From: an uncultured Lachnospiraceae bacterium
GTDB taxonomy: Bacteria; Bacillota; Clostridia; Lachnospirales; Lachnospiraceae
Length of the DNA stretch: 64,000 nucleotides
Reading direction: 5' to 3'
Assembly: GCA_910579685.1 (NCBI GenBank)
Contig: CAJTVN010000005.1
Span: forward strand, 62,001-126,000
Part shown: one piece after another, positions 32,584 through 41,912 of the stretch
Layout of the letters: every line of letters starts with the position of its first letter
Numbering within the stretch: the stretch's first letter is position 1
Program-made: the position numbers and the translations under genes
The notes under the pieces: generated by a model
The model's database searches: none
What the model was told of the DNA's origin: nothing
The model's input: only the letters and a program-made list of their open reading frames with translations

Positions 32584-34182
32584 ATGGCTGATATAATTTT
32601 TGTTAATCAATTTGATTGGGAAATAAGTGATGAGCAAATCTTGCCGATAGGTTTACTCTCGCTGAGCCAAGTTTTAAAGAAAGATGGAATTGAGGCGCAG
32701 ATATGTGATTTTAATTGGCTTTATTTTCAAGGGAAAATTAAGCTTAACACAAACTTTCATACAAATGTAGATCGTATGGCTCATTATTTAGTTGAATTAA
32801 AACCATGTATTATCTCATTTTATACGATGGCTCACAACTATCATATCGCATTAAGTATATGTGATATGATAAAAAAATATAATTCTGAGATATATACTAT
32901 TCTTGCCGGGCCACAAGCAACGGCTGTAGCTGCTGAAACTTTGAAATGTTTTTCGCAGATAGATCTGATTGCTATGGGGGAGGGCGAGTTGACGATATGT
33001 CATATAGTAAAACATTTAAAAATACATGGCTTAGACGGTATTGGAGAGGTGGATGGAATATCCTGTAGAATTGGAGAACAAATAATTACAAACTGGAATA
33101 AATTTAAATGGATAAAAGTTGATGAGCTTCCCATCTTGGATTTCACCCAAATAGATAGCTTAAGGTCTGCAAAGATTGATGTACTTGAAATGGAAATAGG
33201 GAGAGGCTGCCCTTTTAACTGTACTTATTGTTCTACTTCTCGTTTCTGGGGGAGAAACTACAGGATTAAAGGAGTTAATAGAACTATACAAGAAATACAA
33301 AACTATATTGAGAAATATGGCACAAAAGTCTTTCTTTTTCAACATGATTTGTTTACCTTTGATAAAAAATATGTTCTTGAGCTATGCGATCGGATTATTA
33401 GTGAGAATCTACAGATTAAATGGGTTTGCTATGCCAGGCTGGATGTCATTGACGAGGAAATGATTATTAAAATGGCGCAGGCGGGCTGTATAAAACTTTT
33501 CTTTGGTCTGGAAACTGGTTCACCTAAAATCCAAACTGCTGTAAAGAAAAGACTTGATGTAAATAAAATATTTTCATTATTAGATATCTTTGCTAAATTT
33601 AATGTTGATATAACAATTTCTTTTATATATGGATTTCCGGAAGAGGATTCGGAAGACCTGAATCAAACTTTATCTTTAATGTACAGAATAAAAGAGCAAA
33701 GCTATTTGTTTCATAGCGCAAATAAATGGGTTGATGTCTTCCTATCCATGCTTATGTATTTTGCAGATACAGAGATAACAGATAGATATTTTGAGCAACT
33801 TGTATTTGATTCGACCTATTTTGAAGTTACCAAAAAATTAGTCTCCGTTCCGTCAGATATTCTGACAATGATTAAAGAAAACAAAAAAGTATTTTCACAG
33901 TATTGTGTTATGCCCAAGATGGACGATAAAAAATATAGATTCCTTGCTGGATTTATAAATGGGTTGTTTTCCTCTTTTTATTATCTGGAACATGAGCTAA
34001 TTAGTGAAGCAATAGGTATATATTCTGGCAATATATTATCATTATACTTTGATATATATGAAAACAGTCTGCAGGATGTTGAAAAGATATATCATTTTTC
34101 ATACAACGAGCATAACGATGATGAGGTAATATCGACACTTCACAATGTTTTGAGCCGGGTTGTGGAAAGGGAACAAGAATGA
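32584..34182 (+). CDS. Cobalamin-binding-type radical SAM enzyme 1
   Basis: 532 residues. The N-terminal part (about 1-150) has the Rossmann-like B12-binding fold (PIGLLSLSQVLKKDG, LAGPQATAVAAE, MGEGELTI) without a DxHxxG motif, so a bound cobalamin would lack the lower histidine ligand. The radical SAM motif is CPFNCTYC (Cys209, 213, 216), followed by FGLETGSPKIQ and a C-terminal helical region (about 390-532) of unknown role. Class B enzymes of this build mostly methylate unactivated carbons. In a peptide cluster, C-methylation is plausible but unproven. AT-rich. The stop overlaps the next start (ATGA). Confidence 0.85.
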   Translation: MADIIFVNQFDWEISDEQILPIGLLSLSQVLKKDGIEAQICDFNWLYFQGKIKLNTNFHTNVDRMAHYLVELKPCIISFYTMAHNYHIALSICDMIKKYNSEIYTILAGPQATAVAAETLKCFSQIDLIAMGEGELTICHIVKHLKIHGLDGIGEVDGISCRIGEQIITNWNKFKWIKVDELPILDFTQIDSLRSAKIDVLEMEIGRGCPFNCTYCSTSRFWGRNYRIKGVNRTIQEIQNYIEKYGTKVFLFQHDLFTFDKKYVLELCDRIISENLQIKWVCYARLDVIDEEMIIKMAQAGCIKLFFGLETGSPKIQTAVKKRLDVNKIFSLLDIFAKFNVDITISFIYGFPEEDSEDLNQTLSLMYRIKEQSYLFHSANKWVDVFLSMLMYFADTEITDRYFEQLVFDSTYFEVTKKLVSVPSDILTMIKENKKVFSQYCVMPKMDDKKYRFLAGFINGLFSSFYYLEHELISEAIGIYSGNILSLYFDIYENSLQDVEKIYHFSYNEHNDDEVISTLHNVLSRVVEREQE

Positions 34183-35819
34183 AGAGAATTTTATCTGTCT
34201 TTTTAAATCGGGGAAACGCAGTCAGGATAATTGCGGCTGCGTTGTTTGCGGCATCCTCCCAGCCGCTGGTTGCATGGAGCATGGCAGGCCTGTCAGGAGC
34301 ATTTATGGAGAAAGAACTGATCTATTCGACAGTGATCAGAAATGTACTGATTCTGCTGTTTGCATTGCTTATTCTCTGGTTTGCCGACAATATCAAATCG
34401 AATCTGCTGCTGGACAGCGAAATGGAACTGCGCAAGCAGGTTTTTGACGGTATTTATGCAATGCCCATTGATGAGTTTGAGAAGAGAGACAGCGGTGCGT
34501 ATTATAATCAGATTGGGCGTGACGTTCAGATTCTGTCCGATCAGGTTTTCGAGGGTGCGCTTAAGATCATTATCAACGGATTGAGCATCAGCGTTATAGC
34601 GGCAATGTTGCTATACTGCCATTGGATGAGCTTCCTGGTCATTCTGATCTTTCTGCTTCCGCTGACCATCAATAATTTTCTGATGCCGCAAAAAATCGGA
34701 GAATGCCAGGAACGGTCAATGGATACATTAGTGAGAATGACGGTCAAGGTGAAGGATCTGCTAAGCGGTTTTTTTACCGCCCGGTTTCAGGAAGGTGAAA
34801 AGCAGGTTTCACAGAGTATGTATGCCCACTTTGCAGAATCAGCGGTGGCGGAGAAGCAAATAAAAAGGCAGGCCAATCTGAGCGCTTTTATTGCGAATGC
34901 CAGCGTTACCCTTTCGCAGTTTTCCGGTTTATTTGTTGCTTTTTATCTTATGCGAATGGAGCAGATTGATTTTCCGCAGTTCGTATTAATCTTTCAGCTG
35001 GGAATGATCATTAGTAATCCGGTAGTCGATCTGATCAATGCGGTTATCTTAATCCGTTTCTCACGTCCATATATCGTGAACACGGAGAAGATTTTGTCAG
35101 AACATGAGGACCAGGAGGGTTTCAGACTGGAAAAGGTATGTAAAATAGAGCTTGCCGATGTATCGTTTATTTACCCAGAGAAGCAGCGCTGCGTTTTAAA
35201 GAAATTCAATTATTGTTTTGAACGGGGCAAAAAATATTTAATAGTAGGGGAAAGCGGAAGTGGTAAGACGACTCTGATCAAGCTTTTGCTGGGAACACTT
35301 CATCCGAGCCAGGGTGATATCTATTATGATATGGTTAATCAGCAGGAGCTTTCACCGTCCGAAATCTACCATCATTCGGCGGTTGTGCCGCAGCAGGTTT
35401 ATATTTTTGACGATACGATCAGACGCAATCTTGATTTAAAGGGAACCTGTACGGATGAAGAGCTGCATGGTATCATCAGTAAGGTAAAGCTTGATAAATT
35501 TTTTGCTGCAAATGGTTATACATTGGATACACAGATCAGTAACGAAACGTTACAGGTTTCCGGAGGAGAAAAAGCACGGATTGGTTTGGCCAGAAGTTTG
35601 ACATTAAATAAAAGTATCGTTATTTATGACGAGGTGCTTTCGGGACTGGACCCTCAGAATGCAGAATTGGTTGAAGACCTGATTCTTGAGGACGAGGAAA
35701 GAATTGTAATTCATATTGCGCACAATTCATCACCGAAATACCAGGATAAATATGATGCCGTTGTCCGGCTTGCCATTCAAGATAATTCAGGAGAACAGAT
35801 AGATGATGATCTGGTCTGA
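34179..35819 (+). CDS. ABC transporter, fused membrane and ATPase domains
   Basis: 546 residues. Six-helix membrane domain (about 1-310) followed by an ATPase domain with Walker A GESGSGKTT, signature VSGGEKARIGLARS and Walker B SIVIYDEVLSGLDP. There is no N-terminal C39 peptidase domain, so it does not cleave a leader itself. It sits between the two cobalamin-type radical SAM genes and overlaps the first by four bases. It is probably an exporter of the modified peptide, acting as a homodimer. Base composition is intermediate between the AT-rich enzymes and the G+C-rich exporters downstream. Confidence 0.9.
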   Translation: MKRILSVFLNRGNAVRIIAAALFAASSQPLVAWSMAGLSGAFMEKELIYSTVIRNVLILLFALLILWFADNIKSNLLLDSEMELRKQVFDGIYAMPIDEFEKRDSGAYYNQIGRDVQILSDQVFEGALKIIINGLSISVIAAMLLYCHWMSFLVILIFLLPLTINNFLMPQKIGECQERSMDTLVRMTVKVKDLLSGFFTARFQEGEKQVSQSMYAHFAESAVAEKQIKRQANLSAFIANASVTLSQFSGLFVAFYLMRMEQIDFPQFVLIFQLGMIISNPVVDLINAVILIRFSRPYIVNTEKILSEHEDQEGFRLEKVCKIELADVSFIYPEKQRCVLKKFNYCFERGKKYLIVGESGSGKTTLIKLLLGTLHPSQGDIYYDMVNQQELSPSEIYHHSAVVPQQVYIFDDTIRRNLDLKGTCTDEELHGIISKVKLDKFFAANGYTLDTQISNETLQVSGGEKARIGLARSLTLNKSIVIYDEVLSGLDPQNAELVEDLILEDEERIVIHIAHNSSPKYQDKYDAVVRLAIQDNSGEQIDDDLV

Positions 35820-35889
35820 TAAATCCCAATTTATGCGATTGTAGCCATCCCATCATTGAGATACAGGAAAGAAAATTAAGGATATTAGT

Positions 35890-37404
35890 ATGAATAGAAT
35901 TGTATTGTTAAATGCGCCCATGGATATTATCGTTGATAAGAGACGATTTCCTCCGTTAGGTATAGCATCTATGGCGGCATTATTGAGAAGTAAAGGCTAT
36001 ATTTGTGATGTCATTGATGGGGATTTGCCGGAATATAGAGATGTACGGAATATAATAAGACGATTAACTGATTATGATTTAATAGGTATTTCTGTGACTA
36101 TACCTTCGCTGCCCAATGCGGTAGTAATCGCAGAAAATGTTAAAAAAATCAGGGAATTGCCCATATTATTAGGTGGACATTGCGCAACCTTTATGCATGA
36201 AAAAATAATGGAAAAATATTCTTGCTTTGATTTAATAATCCGGGGTGAAGGAGAATCGGCTATTGCAGCGATGTGCGACGATTATTTTATGCATGGGACA
36301 TTTACTAAGACATTTGATTTTGTGACATCAAAAGATATAAATGGTCAAATTAAGCTGGCAAATTCGATTGCGGTAGAGGAAGATGTCGATTCGCTACCAT
36401 TTCCTATAAGAGACGAATACGAAAAATATTTTGATAGCAACAATAATATAATGACTATATCTTCGAGTCGTGGCTGCCCATATGGATGTAGTTTTTGCTC
36501 TGCAACAAATTTTAGAAATAAATGGATTGGTAGATCTCCTGAAAATGTTGCGGATGAGGTTTTCGGCTTTTATCAGAAAGAAAAAGAGTTTAAAATTATA
36601 TTTGTAGACGATAACTTTTATATAGATCCAGAACGCTCGGTAAAAATATTGCAGGAAATTGAAAAGAAATGTCATCGCAGTTTTGAATTTGTTTTTGCAA
36701 CACGAGCAGATCAAATAATCAATAATGGGCGCGCCTATTTGAATGTTCTTAAGCGATACGGATGTATTGAAATTGAAATGGGTATAGAAAATGGATCAGA
36801 TTCAGTTTTAAAGCGATATAATAAGAACATCACGTCAGAGCAAAATAAATTAGCACTTAAAATACTGCGGGATCTACAGATAAATTCAGCAATTGATTAT
36901 GTGCTTTTTGATCCGGAGACAACAAGAGCTGAATTATTAGAAAATATTCAGTTCTTGAAATCGGCTTATCTCTGGGGGTATGATTCCCCATTAATATATG
37001 AGCGCATTATTGCCTTTCCGGGCACGCAATTTACAGAATGCCATCCGGATTTATATCGTGATGACTGTATGGTACAGAGCGGTTTATATTTTCATGACAG
37101 GCAGGTGTTAGAAATTTATCGATGGTTACAGGAGTTTAGACACAGCTATCAGAATAAAATTGATTTATTAGTATGGATAATAAGATCCCGCTATTTGATA
37201 GAAAACAATGTCCCTTCTTGTAAAAATGATTTAATTTGGTTAAAGGTTCTTCCGTATAATCTTTTTGATAGGCTAGCGCAAGCGCAAGATGAGTATAAAC
37301 AAGTATACGAAACTTTTATTTTAAATAATCAGATTTCACTGCGTCTGCAACAGTATGAATTATTGTATTTGTATCCCGAAGCTTTTATTGATTATGGCTT
37401 ATAG
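35890..37404 (+). CDS. Cobalamin-binding-type radical SAM enzyme 2
   Basis: 504 residues. The N-terminal B12-binding-like domain (RRFPPLGIASMAALLRSKGY, GISVTIPSLPNAV, LLGGHCATF, RGEGES) again lacks DxHxxG. The radical SAM motif is CPYGCSFC (Cys196, 200, 203), with FVDDNFYIDPE and EMGIENGSDSVLKRYN of the class B core. The C-terminal part (about 360-504) is not recognised. Clearly distinct from the enzyme at 32584, so the pathway may carry out two separate modifications. AT-rich. It follows the ABC gene after 70 bases with a weak ribosome site. Confidence 0.85.
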   Translation: MNRIVLLNAPMDIIVDKRRFPPLGIASMAALLRSKGYICDVIDGDLPEYRDVRNIIRRLTDYDLIGISVTIPSLPNAVVIAENVKKIRELPILLGGHCATFMHEKIMEKYSCFDLIIRGEGESAIAAMCDDYFMHGTFTKTFDFVTSKDINGQIKLANSIAVEEDVDSLPFPIRDEYEKYFDSNNNIMTISSSRGCPYGCSFCSATNFRNKWIGRSPENVADEVFGFYQKEKEFKIIFVDDNFYIDPERSVKILQEIEKKCHRSFEFVFATRADQIINNGRAYLNVLKRYGCIEIEMGIENGSDSVLKRYNKNITSEQNKLALKILRDLQINSAIDYVLFDPETTRAELLENIQFLKSAYLWGYDSPLIYERIIAFPGTQFTECHPDLYRDDCMVQSGLYFHDRQVLEIYRWLQEFRHSYQNKIDLLVWIIRSRYLIENNVPSCKNDLIWLKVLPYNLFDRLAQAQDEYKQVYETFILNNQISLRLQQYELLYLYPEAFIDYGL

Positions 37405-37429
37405 TATTAAGTCAAAGGAGCGGTCTTAT

Positions 37430-37840
37430 GTGAAGGATAAGGACATGAAGAAAAGCAAATTCGCAAGATGGTACGTGAAATACATCATAAAGACGCCGCT
37501 GGTGTTCTATTTATTTTTGTCCGGGGGAATTCTTTTGTTTTTGATCCTTTCCCTGAGTCTTAAAATGGATATCATGCAGACTGCAAAGGCGCATGTTTCC
37601 GGGCGGGAGGTGGTGCTTGACGGGGAATATGATATTTTGTCGGACGAGCTGTATCTGTACCGAAACCGAAACGAAGAGGTGTTCCGGCTCCTGATCGAAG
37701 GCTGGGAGAAGACAGGCGGCGGCACGGTCTGTACGGTGGAGGACGGAAAAAGCCTCTCGGGAAACATGAATGCCGATATCGTAACCGGAAGCCAGACATT
37801 GCTGGAGAAGATATTTGCGGGGACGGGGGGACGGGGATGA
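37430..37840 (+). CDS. Small single-span membrane protein, exporter accessory
   Basis: 136 residues. GTG 37430 is nine bases after AAAGGAG; the upstream ATG at 37397 lies before that site. One membrane segment (about 23-45, LVFYLFLSGGILLFLILSL) is preceded by a basic cytosolic end, leaving roughly 90 residues outside. The outside part (VSGREVVLDGEYDILSDELYLYRN) resembles the first beta segment of HlyD-like membrane-fusion proteins but lacks the coiled coil and lipoyl parts. It overlaps the next ABC gene by four bases, so it is probably an accessory to that exporter. Confidence 0.6.
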   Translation: MKDKDMKKSKFARWYVKYIIKTPLVFYLFLSGGILLFLILSLSLKMDIMQTAKAHVSGREVVLDGEYDILSDELYLYRNRNEEVFRLLIEGWEKTGGGTVCTVEDGKSLSGNMNADIVTGSQTLLEKIFAGTGGRG

Positions 37841-39585
37841 TGAAAAAACTTAACTATTTCGCCACGATACAGTTTTTGTCAAGATACATAGGCCGTCACT
37901 GGAAAAATTTCGTCATGTTCTACTGCGGCTGGTTCTTTGACACAGCGCTGGATGTGATCCTCCCGATTCTGTCCGGAATCATGATCGACCAGATCATCTA
38001 CTATCAGGATCTCGACACGTTCCTCGGGATCAGTCTGGTTTTTGCCGTGATGCTCATCTTTTCCTGTGCTCTTTACTTTTTCATCTATGCACAGCACCAC
38101 TATCTCATGAATATGTATACGTTGGATATCAGGCGCGAGCTCTTTGAGCATATGCAAAAGTGCGACGCACAGTATATGTCAGGGGCCTCCTCCGGAGATA
38201 TCATCATGATGCTGCAGTCCTATTCTCAGGAATGTATGCACTTTATCGTGCGGAACGTGATTCACTTCTTTAACGGAATTTTGCGTATTGCGGCCATCAC
38301 CCTGTATCTGTTCGTGCTCGAGAGGCGGATCGGGCTGTTCGTTCTGGCGGCGGCACCCCTCTCGGTGGTCATCAATACCGTTGCCGGGGAGAGAATCCGT
38401 ACTCTCGGCAGCCGTCAAAGGGAATATTACGGAACCTATGTCAGCTGGGTCTTTGAATGCCTCTCCGGCATCCGGGACATCCGTATGCTGGGAGCCGTCC
38501 GGAAGACGGACCGGGTCTTTGAGGAGAGCCACCGGAAAATGTTCGATGTGAACATCAGATCCGGAATTGCGTCCCTTTCGGCCTCGAACCTGATTAAGCT
38601 TACCAATCTCCTGACCCAGCTGGCGATCTTTACCTTTGCCGGATATCTGGCGTTGTCCGGGAGCATTACCATGGGCTCGCTTCTTATTGTGGTGACCTTT
38701 TTCGGACTGCTGACCTCACAGATCAGTGCGACCAGCAATTCCTTTCTGGACGGACAGCGGAGGGTTTCCTATGTCCAGAGGATACGTGATTTTTTACATT
38801 CTCCTACGGAGAATACCTGGACGGGATCAAAGGAGCTGCGGATTACGGATGGAAAGATAAGCTTTCGCCAGGTCCGGTTTTCCTATGACGGGACAAAGCC
38901 CGTGCTCTCCGGTCTTAGTCTGGAGATTCCCGCAGGGGAACGCTTTGCCCTGGTGGGAAAGAGCGGCTGCGGAAAGACTACTCTGGCCTACATGCTGATC
39001 GGCTTTTACCGTCCCTGTGAGGGAGAGATATGGATTGACGGGCAGAGGCTGTGCGACTGCTCCCTGAAATCTATCCGCCGGAACATCGGGTTGATCGCCC
39101 AGGACGTGCTGATTTTTGACGGAACGATAAAAGAAAACATACTCCTTGGAAATAGGAAGGCATCGGACGAGGATATTCTTGCCGTCTGCAGACAGGCGGG
39201 TCTGGGAGAATTGATTGAGAGCCTGCCGGAGGGAATGGACACTCTGGTGGGCAGCCGCGGAATAGGGCTGTCCGGCGGACAGAGACAGCGGATCGCCATT
39301 GCCCGGATCTATCTCAGGGATCCGAAGATTATTATTTTTGACGAGGCCACCAGCGCCCTGGACGGTGAGACGGAGGAGGCCATACATGAAGCCTGGAAGA
39401 GCGTGCTCGCAGGACGGACCTCCATAGTCATTGCCCACAGACAAAGCTCGGTAATGCTCTGCGGGAGGGCGGCAATCCTGGAAAACGGCAGGATCCGCGA
39501 GCAGGGGATTCCGGAGAGAATGGCACGGGAAAGCGAGGCCTTTCGGACGCTGTTTGCCGTGGGAAAGGAGGGGGATGATGATTGA
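37837..39585 (+). CDS. ABC exporter half-transporter 1
   Basis: 582 residues. Six-helix exporter membrane domain (about 15-315) and ATPase domain with Walker A GKSGCGKTT, signature LSGGQRQRIAIARI and Walker B IIIFDEATSALD. All catalytic residues are canonical. No peptidase domain. It overlaps the small membrane protein gene (ATGA) and, at its end, the next ABC gene, so the three are translated together and the two ABC proteins probably form a heterodimer. G+C-rich, unlike the radical SAM genes. It may export the peptide or give immunity. Confidence 0.92.
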   Translation: MMKKLNYFATIQFLSRYIGRHWKNFVMFYCGWFFDTALDVILPILSGIMIDQIIYYQDLDTFLGISLVFAVMLIFSCALYFFIYAQHHYLMNMYTLDIRRELFEHMQKCDAQYMSGASSGDIIMMLQSYSQECMHFIVRNVIHFFNGILRIAAITLYLFVLERRIGLFVLAAAPLSVVINTVAGERIRTLGSRQREYYGTYVSWVFECLSGIRDIRMLGAVRKTDRVFEESHRKMFDVNIRSGIASLSASNLIKLTNLLTQLAIFTFAGYLALSGSITMGSLLIVVTFFGLLTSQISATSNSFLDGQRRVSYVQRIRDFLHSPTENTWTGSKELRITDGKISFRQVRFSYDGTKPVLSGLSLEIPAGERFALVGKSGCGKTTLAYMLIGFYRPCEGEIWIDGQRLCDCSLKSIRRNIGLIAQDVLIFDGTIKENILLGNRKASDEDILAVCRQAGLGELIESLPEGMDTLVGSRGIGLSGGQRQRIAIARIYLRDPKIIIFDEATSALDGETEEAIHEAWKSVLAGRTSIVIAHRQSSVMLCGRAAILENGRIREQGIPERMARESEAFRTLFAVGKEGDDD

Positions 39586-41236
39586 CAGGATGCGATACCG
39601 TATGAAGGTGGTGAGGGGACTGATGCCTTTTGCCCGGGGAGTAAAGCGCTTTTTTATCAGTGATCTTATTCTCGGTGTCATTTCGAGTGCGCTGGTGTTT
39701 GTGACTCCGCTGTTCTATAAGCTCTTTGTGGATGAGGTGATCCTGGGCCGGCAGTTTGGAACCATGCTGATCGTGGCAGGCGGATACCTTGGCGTTTTTG
39801 CCGCAGGCGCTTTGATCGAGTACGTAAGAAACTATTTTAACTATACCCTGGTAAATACGACACTCTACCGTGCCAAGGCGAAGATCTGGCACGGATTTTT
39901 TGCAAGGCCTTTTGAGGGCTATGGCTCGGAGAGCATAGGGGATATGAAGATGCGTCTGGAGGATGACACGGCGCAGATCGAGAAATTCGCAAGATACCAG
40001 ACAATTGATTACCTCATAGCCTTCGCCACGCTTCTGGTGAGCCTGTTCCTTCTCTTTGCCATTGAGTGGAGGCTGGCCCTGTTTTCCTCGGCGGCGATCC
40101 CGCTGACTTTCTGGGTGGGGAGCGTCCTGAGCCGCAGGGAAAGTGCGCTCAATAATGAGAACAGAGAAAATGACCAGGAATTTTCCGCCTGGCTCCATGC
40201 CTCGGTGCAGGGATGGAGAGAGGTAAAGGCTCTTGGCATTGAATGTTCCCAGAAGAGGAAGTTCTTCCGTTATCTTCACCGGTACGCCCTGTATAACGCA
40301 AAATGGATTAATTACTGGACGGCCCGGGTGCTGGTGATTCCAAAGATCAAGGAGGAGTTCTTCCGGCAGTTTGGCCTGTATTTTCTCGGGGGCCTTCTGA
40401 TCATTGGCGGAAGTTTGAAAATCAGCGGACTGCTCCTGTTTGCGGTGTACTACGGGATGCTCTCCGATGCCCTGGGAACGGTATCGGGCACGGATGCGGA
40501 GCTGCTTTCCAACAAGCCATTCACAGACCGGCTTCTGGAGGAGCTTAGCCGGGAGGAAATGCATACCGCAAAGGGGATCCTTCCGGATGACAGTAACAGA
40601 ATCGTGTTTGACGGAGTGTGTTTTGCCTATCCCGGTGCGGAAAAGGAGGTGCTCCGTGACCTGAGCTTTTCCATAGAAAAGGGAGAACGGGTGGCCATCA
40701 TGGGAAAGAGCGGCTGCGGAAAGACAACCGTACTGAAGCTGATGATGGGTATGCTCACTCCCGGAAAAGGCAGGGTGTTCTTTGCGGGCGCAGATGTCAG
40801 AGAGATTGATCTGACCGCCATGCACGGAAGGATCGGATTCATTATGCAGGAGAGTATGCTGTTTAACGCCTCAATTCGTGAGAATCTGCGTTATGGAAAG
40901 GAAGATGCCACCGACGAGGAGATGGAGGCGGCCTGCAGGAAGGCGTTCATCTATGATTTTATCCGGGGGCTTGAGGATGGCTTAGACACCGTGATAGGAG
41001 AGAGGGGAGTAAGGCTTTCCGGCGGGCAGAGACAGCGCATTGTTCTGGCCAGACTCTTCCTCCGTAATGTGGACGTGTTTGTCTTTGACGAGGCCACAAG
41101 CGCTCTTGACCAGTACAGCGAGAGCGTTGTCTATGATGCCATCCGCAATATCGCCAGAGACAAAACGATTATCATCGTGGCCCACAGGGAGTCGTCGGTT
41201 GCCCTCTGTGACAGGCGGATTTGGCTAAGGGGGTGA
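39578..41236 (+). CDS. ABC exporter half-transporter 2
   Basis: 552 residues. ATG 39578 is six bases after AGGAGG; the adjacent ATG 39575 is also possible. Exporter membrane domain then ATPase domain with Walker A GKSGCGKTT, signature LSGGQRQRIVLARL and Walker B VFVFDEATSALD. It overlaps the previous ABC gene by eight bases. Last gene of the island. A perfect long hairpin follows at 41274. Confidence 0.92.
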   Translation: MIDRMRYRMKVVRGLMPFARGVKRFFISDLILGVISSALVFVTPLFYKLFVDEVILGRQFGTMLIVAGGYLGVFAAGALIEYVRNYFNYTLVNTTLYRAKAKIWHGFFARPFEGYGSESIGDMKMRLEDDTAQIEKFARYQTIDYLIAFATLLVSLFLLFAIEWRLALFSSAAIPLTFWVGSVLSRRESALNNENRENDQEFSAWLHASVQGWREVKALGIECSQKRKFFRYLHRYALYNAKWINYWTARVLVIPKIKEEFFRQFGLYFLGGLLIIGGSLKISGLLLFAVYYGMLSDALGTVSGTDAELLSNKPFTDRLLEELSREEMHTAKGILPDDSNRIVFDGVCFAYPGAEKEVLRDLSFSIEKGERVAIMGKSGCGKTTVLKLMMGMLTPGKGRVFFAGADVREIDLTAMHGRIGFIMQESMLFNASIRENLRYGKEDATDEEMEAACRKAFIYDFIRGLEDGLDTVIGERGVRLSGGQRQRIVLARLFLRNVDVFVFDEATSALDQYSESVVYDAIRNIARDKTIIIVAHRESSVALCDRRIWLRG

Positions 41237-41273
41237 GGAGGAAGATTCCTTCCGGATATACAAAATATGCGGC

Positions 41274-41321
41274 GGCAACTATAGTCAACGACAATTATTT
41301 TTGTCGTTGACTATAGTTGCC
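41274..41321. repeat. Perfect 21-bp hairpin at the end of the peptide-cluster island
   Basis: GGCAACTATAGTCAACGACAA (first arm, 41274-41294) is exactly complementary to 41301-41321 around the loop TTATTT. There is no T run afterwards on plus. It could be a small mobile remnant, an integration end or a transcript-end hairpin. No second copy was seen in the window. Confidence 0.75.
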
Positions 41322-41395
41322 AGGTATCCTGCTTGTGGCTTATAATGAAGTTGCCGGAATGGATTTGAGAAGACGGTAAACCGGGGGAGGCTTAC

Positions 41396-41908
41396 ATGGT
41401 TGATTATGAAAAGGCCGTTATTTTTTGGCGGCGCAGAAAGATAGAGACGGATGCGGAGCTTGCCGAGGCGCTTAACGGACACTGCATTGCATTTGCCTAT
41501 CATTCCGGCAGGATTGAAAATCAGAATATTACGTACAATGACACAAGGGAAATTTTTGAGCATGATGGCGTGACCTCATATACCGGGGATTTGCGCACAC
41601 TCTTCGAAATCCGGAATGCAAAGGAGGCGAACGAACTTCTTTTGACGGCGTTTCGGGACAGGCGGCCTCTGGACGAAGCGCTCCTGAAGGAGTTTCAGAG
41701 CTGCTTGACGAAATCATTGATGTTCCGGATGAAAAGATATTGGTTGCAGCCGCATATTTTCATGCGAAATTCGAGAATATCCACGCCTTTGCCGACGGAA
41801 ACGGACAGACGGTCAAAACCTGGGAGAAGCAGATACGGCGTGCAAAGAATAGAAGTGGTGGATGGGCTGAATGAAATTATTGCACTGTTTAAGGAAAAAA
41901 GCCGATAG
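41396..41908 (+). pseudogene. Fic-family protein, frameshifted remnant
   Basis: The first 105 residues read as a Fic N-terminal region (AFAYHSGRIENQNITYNDT, FEIRNAKEANELLL). Near 41700 the frame shifts: the proper continuation ELLDEIIDVPDEKILVAAAYFH, then FENIHAFADGNGQTV, is in another frame. The active motif HPFxxGNGR has become HAFADGNGQT, and the second half of the Fic domain is missing before a tail VDGLNEIIALF in the original frame. A dead AMP-transferase-like gene. Confidence 0.75.
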
Positions 41909-41912
41909 CGTT

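Noticed and set aside
34179..35819. ABC protein considered as a peptidase-containing (C39) exporter
   Set aside because: The N-terminus begins directly with membrane segments; no C39 domain or catalytic Cys/His is present.
41274..41321. Perfect hairpin considered as an ordinary terminator
   Set aside because: Long enough, but no T run follows on the plus strand, so it is listed as a repeat of unknown role.
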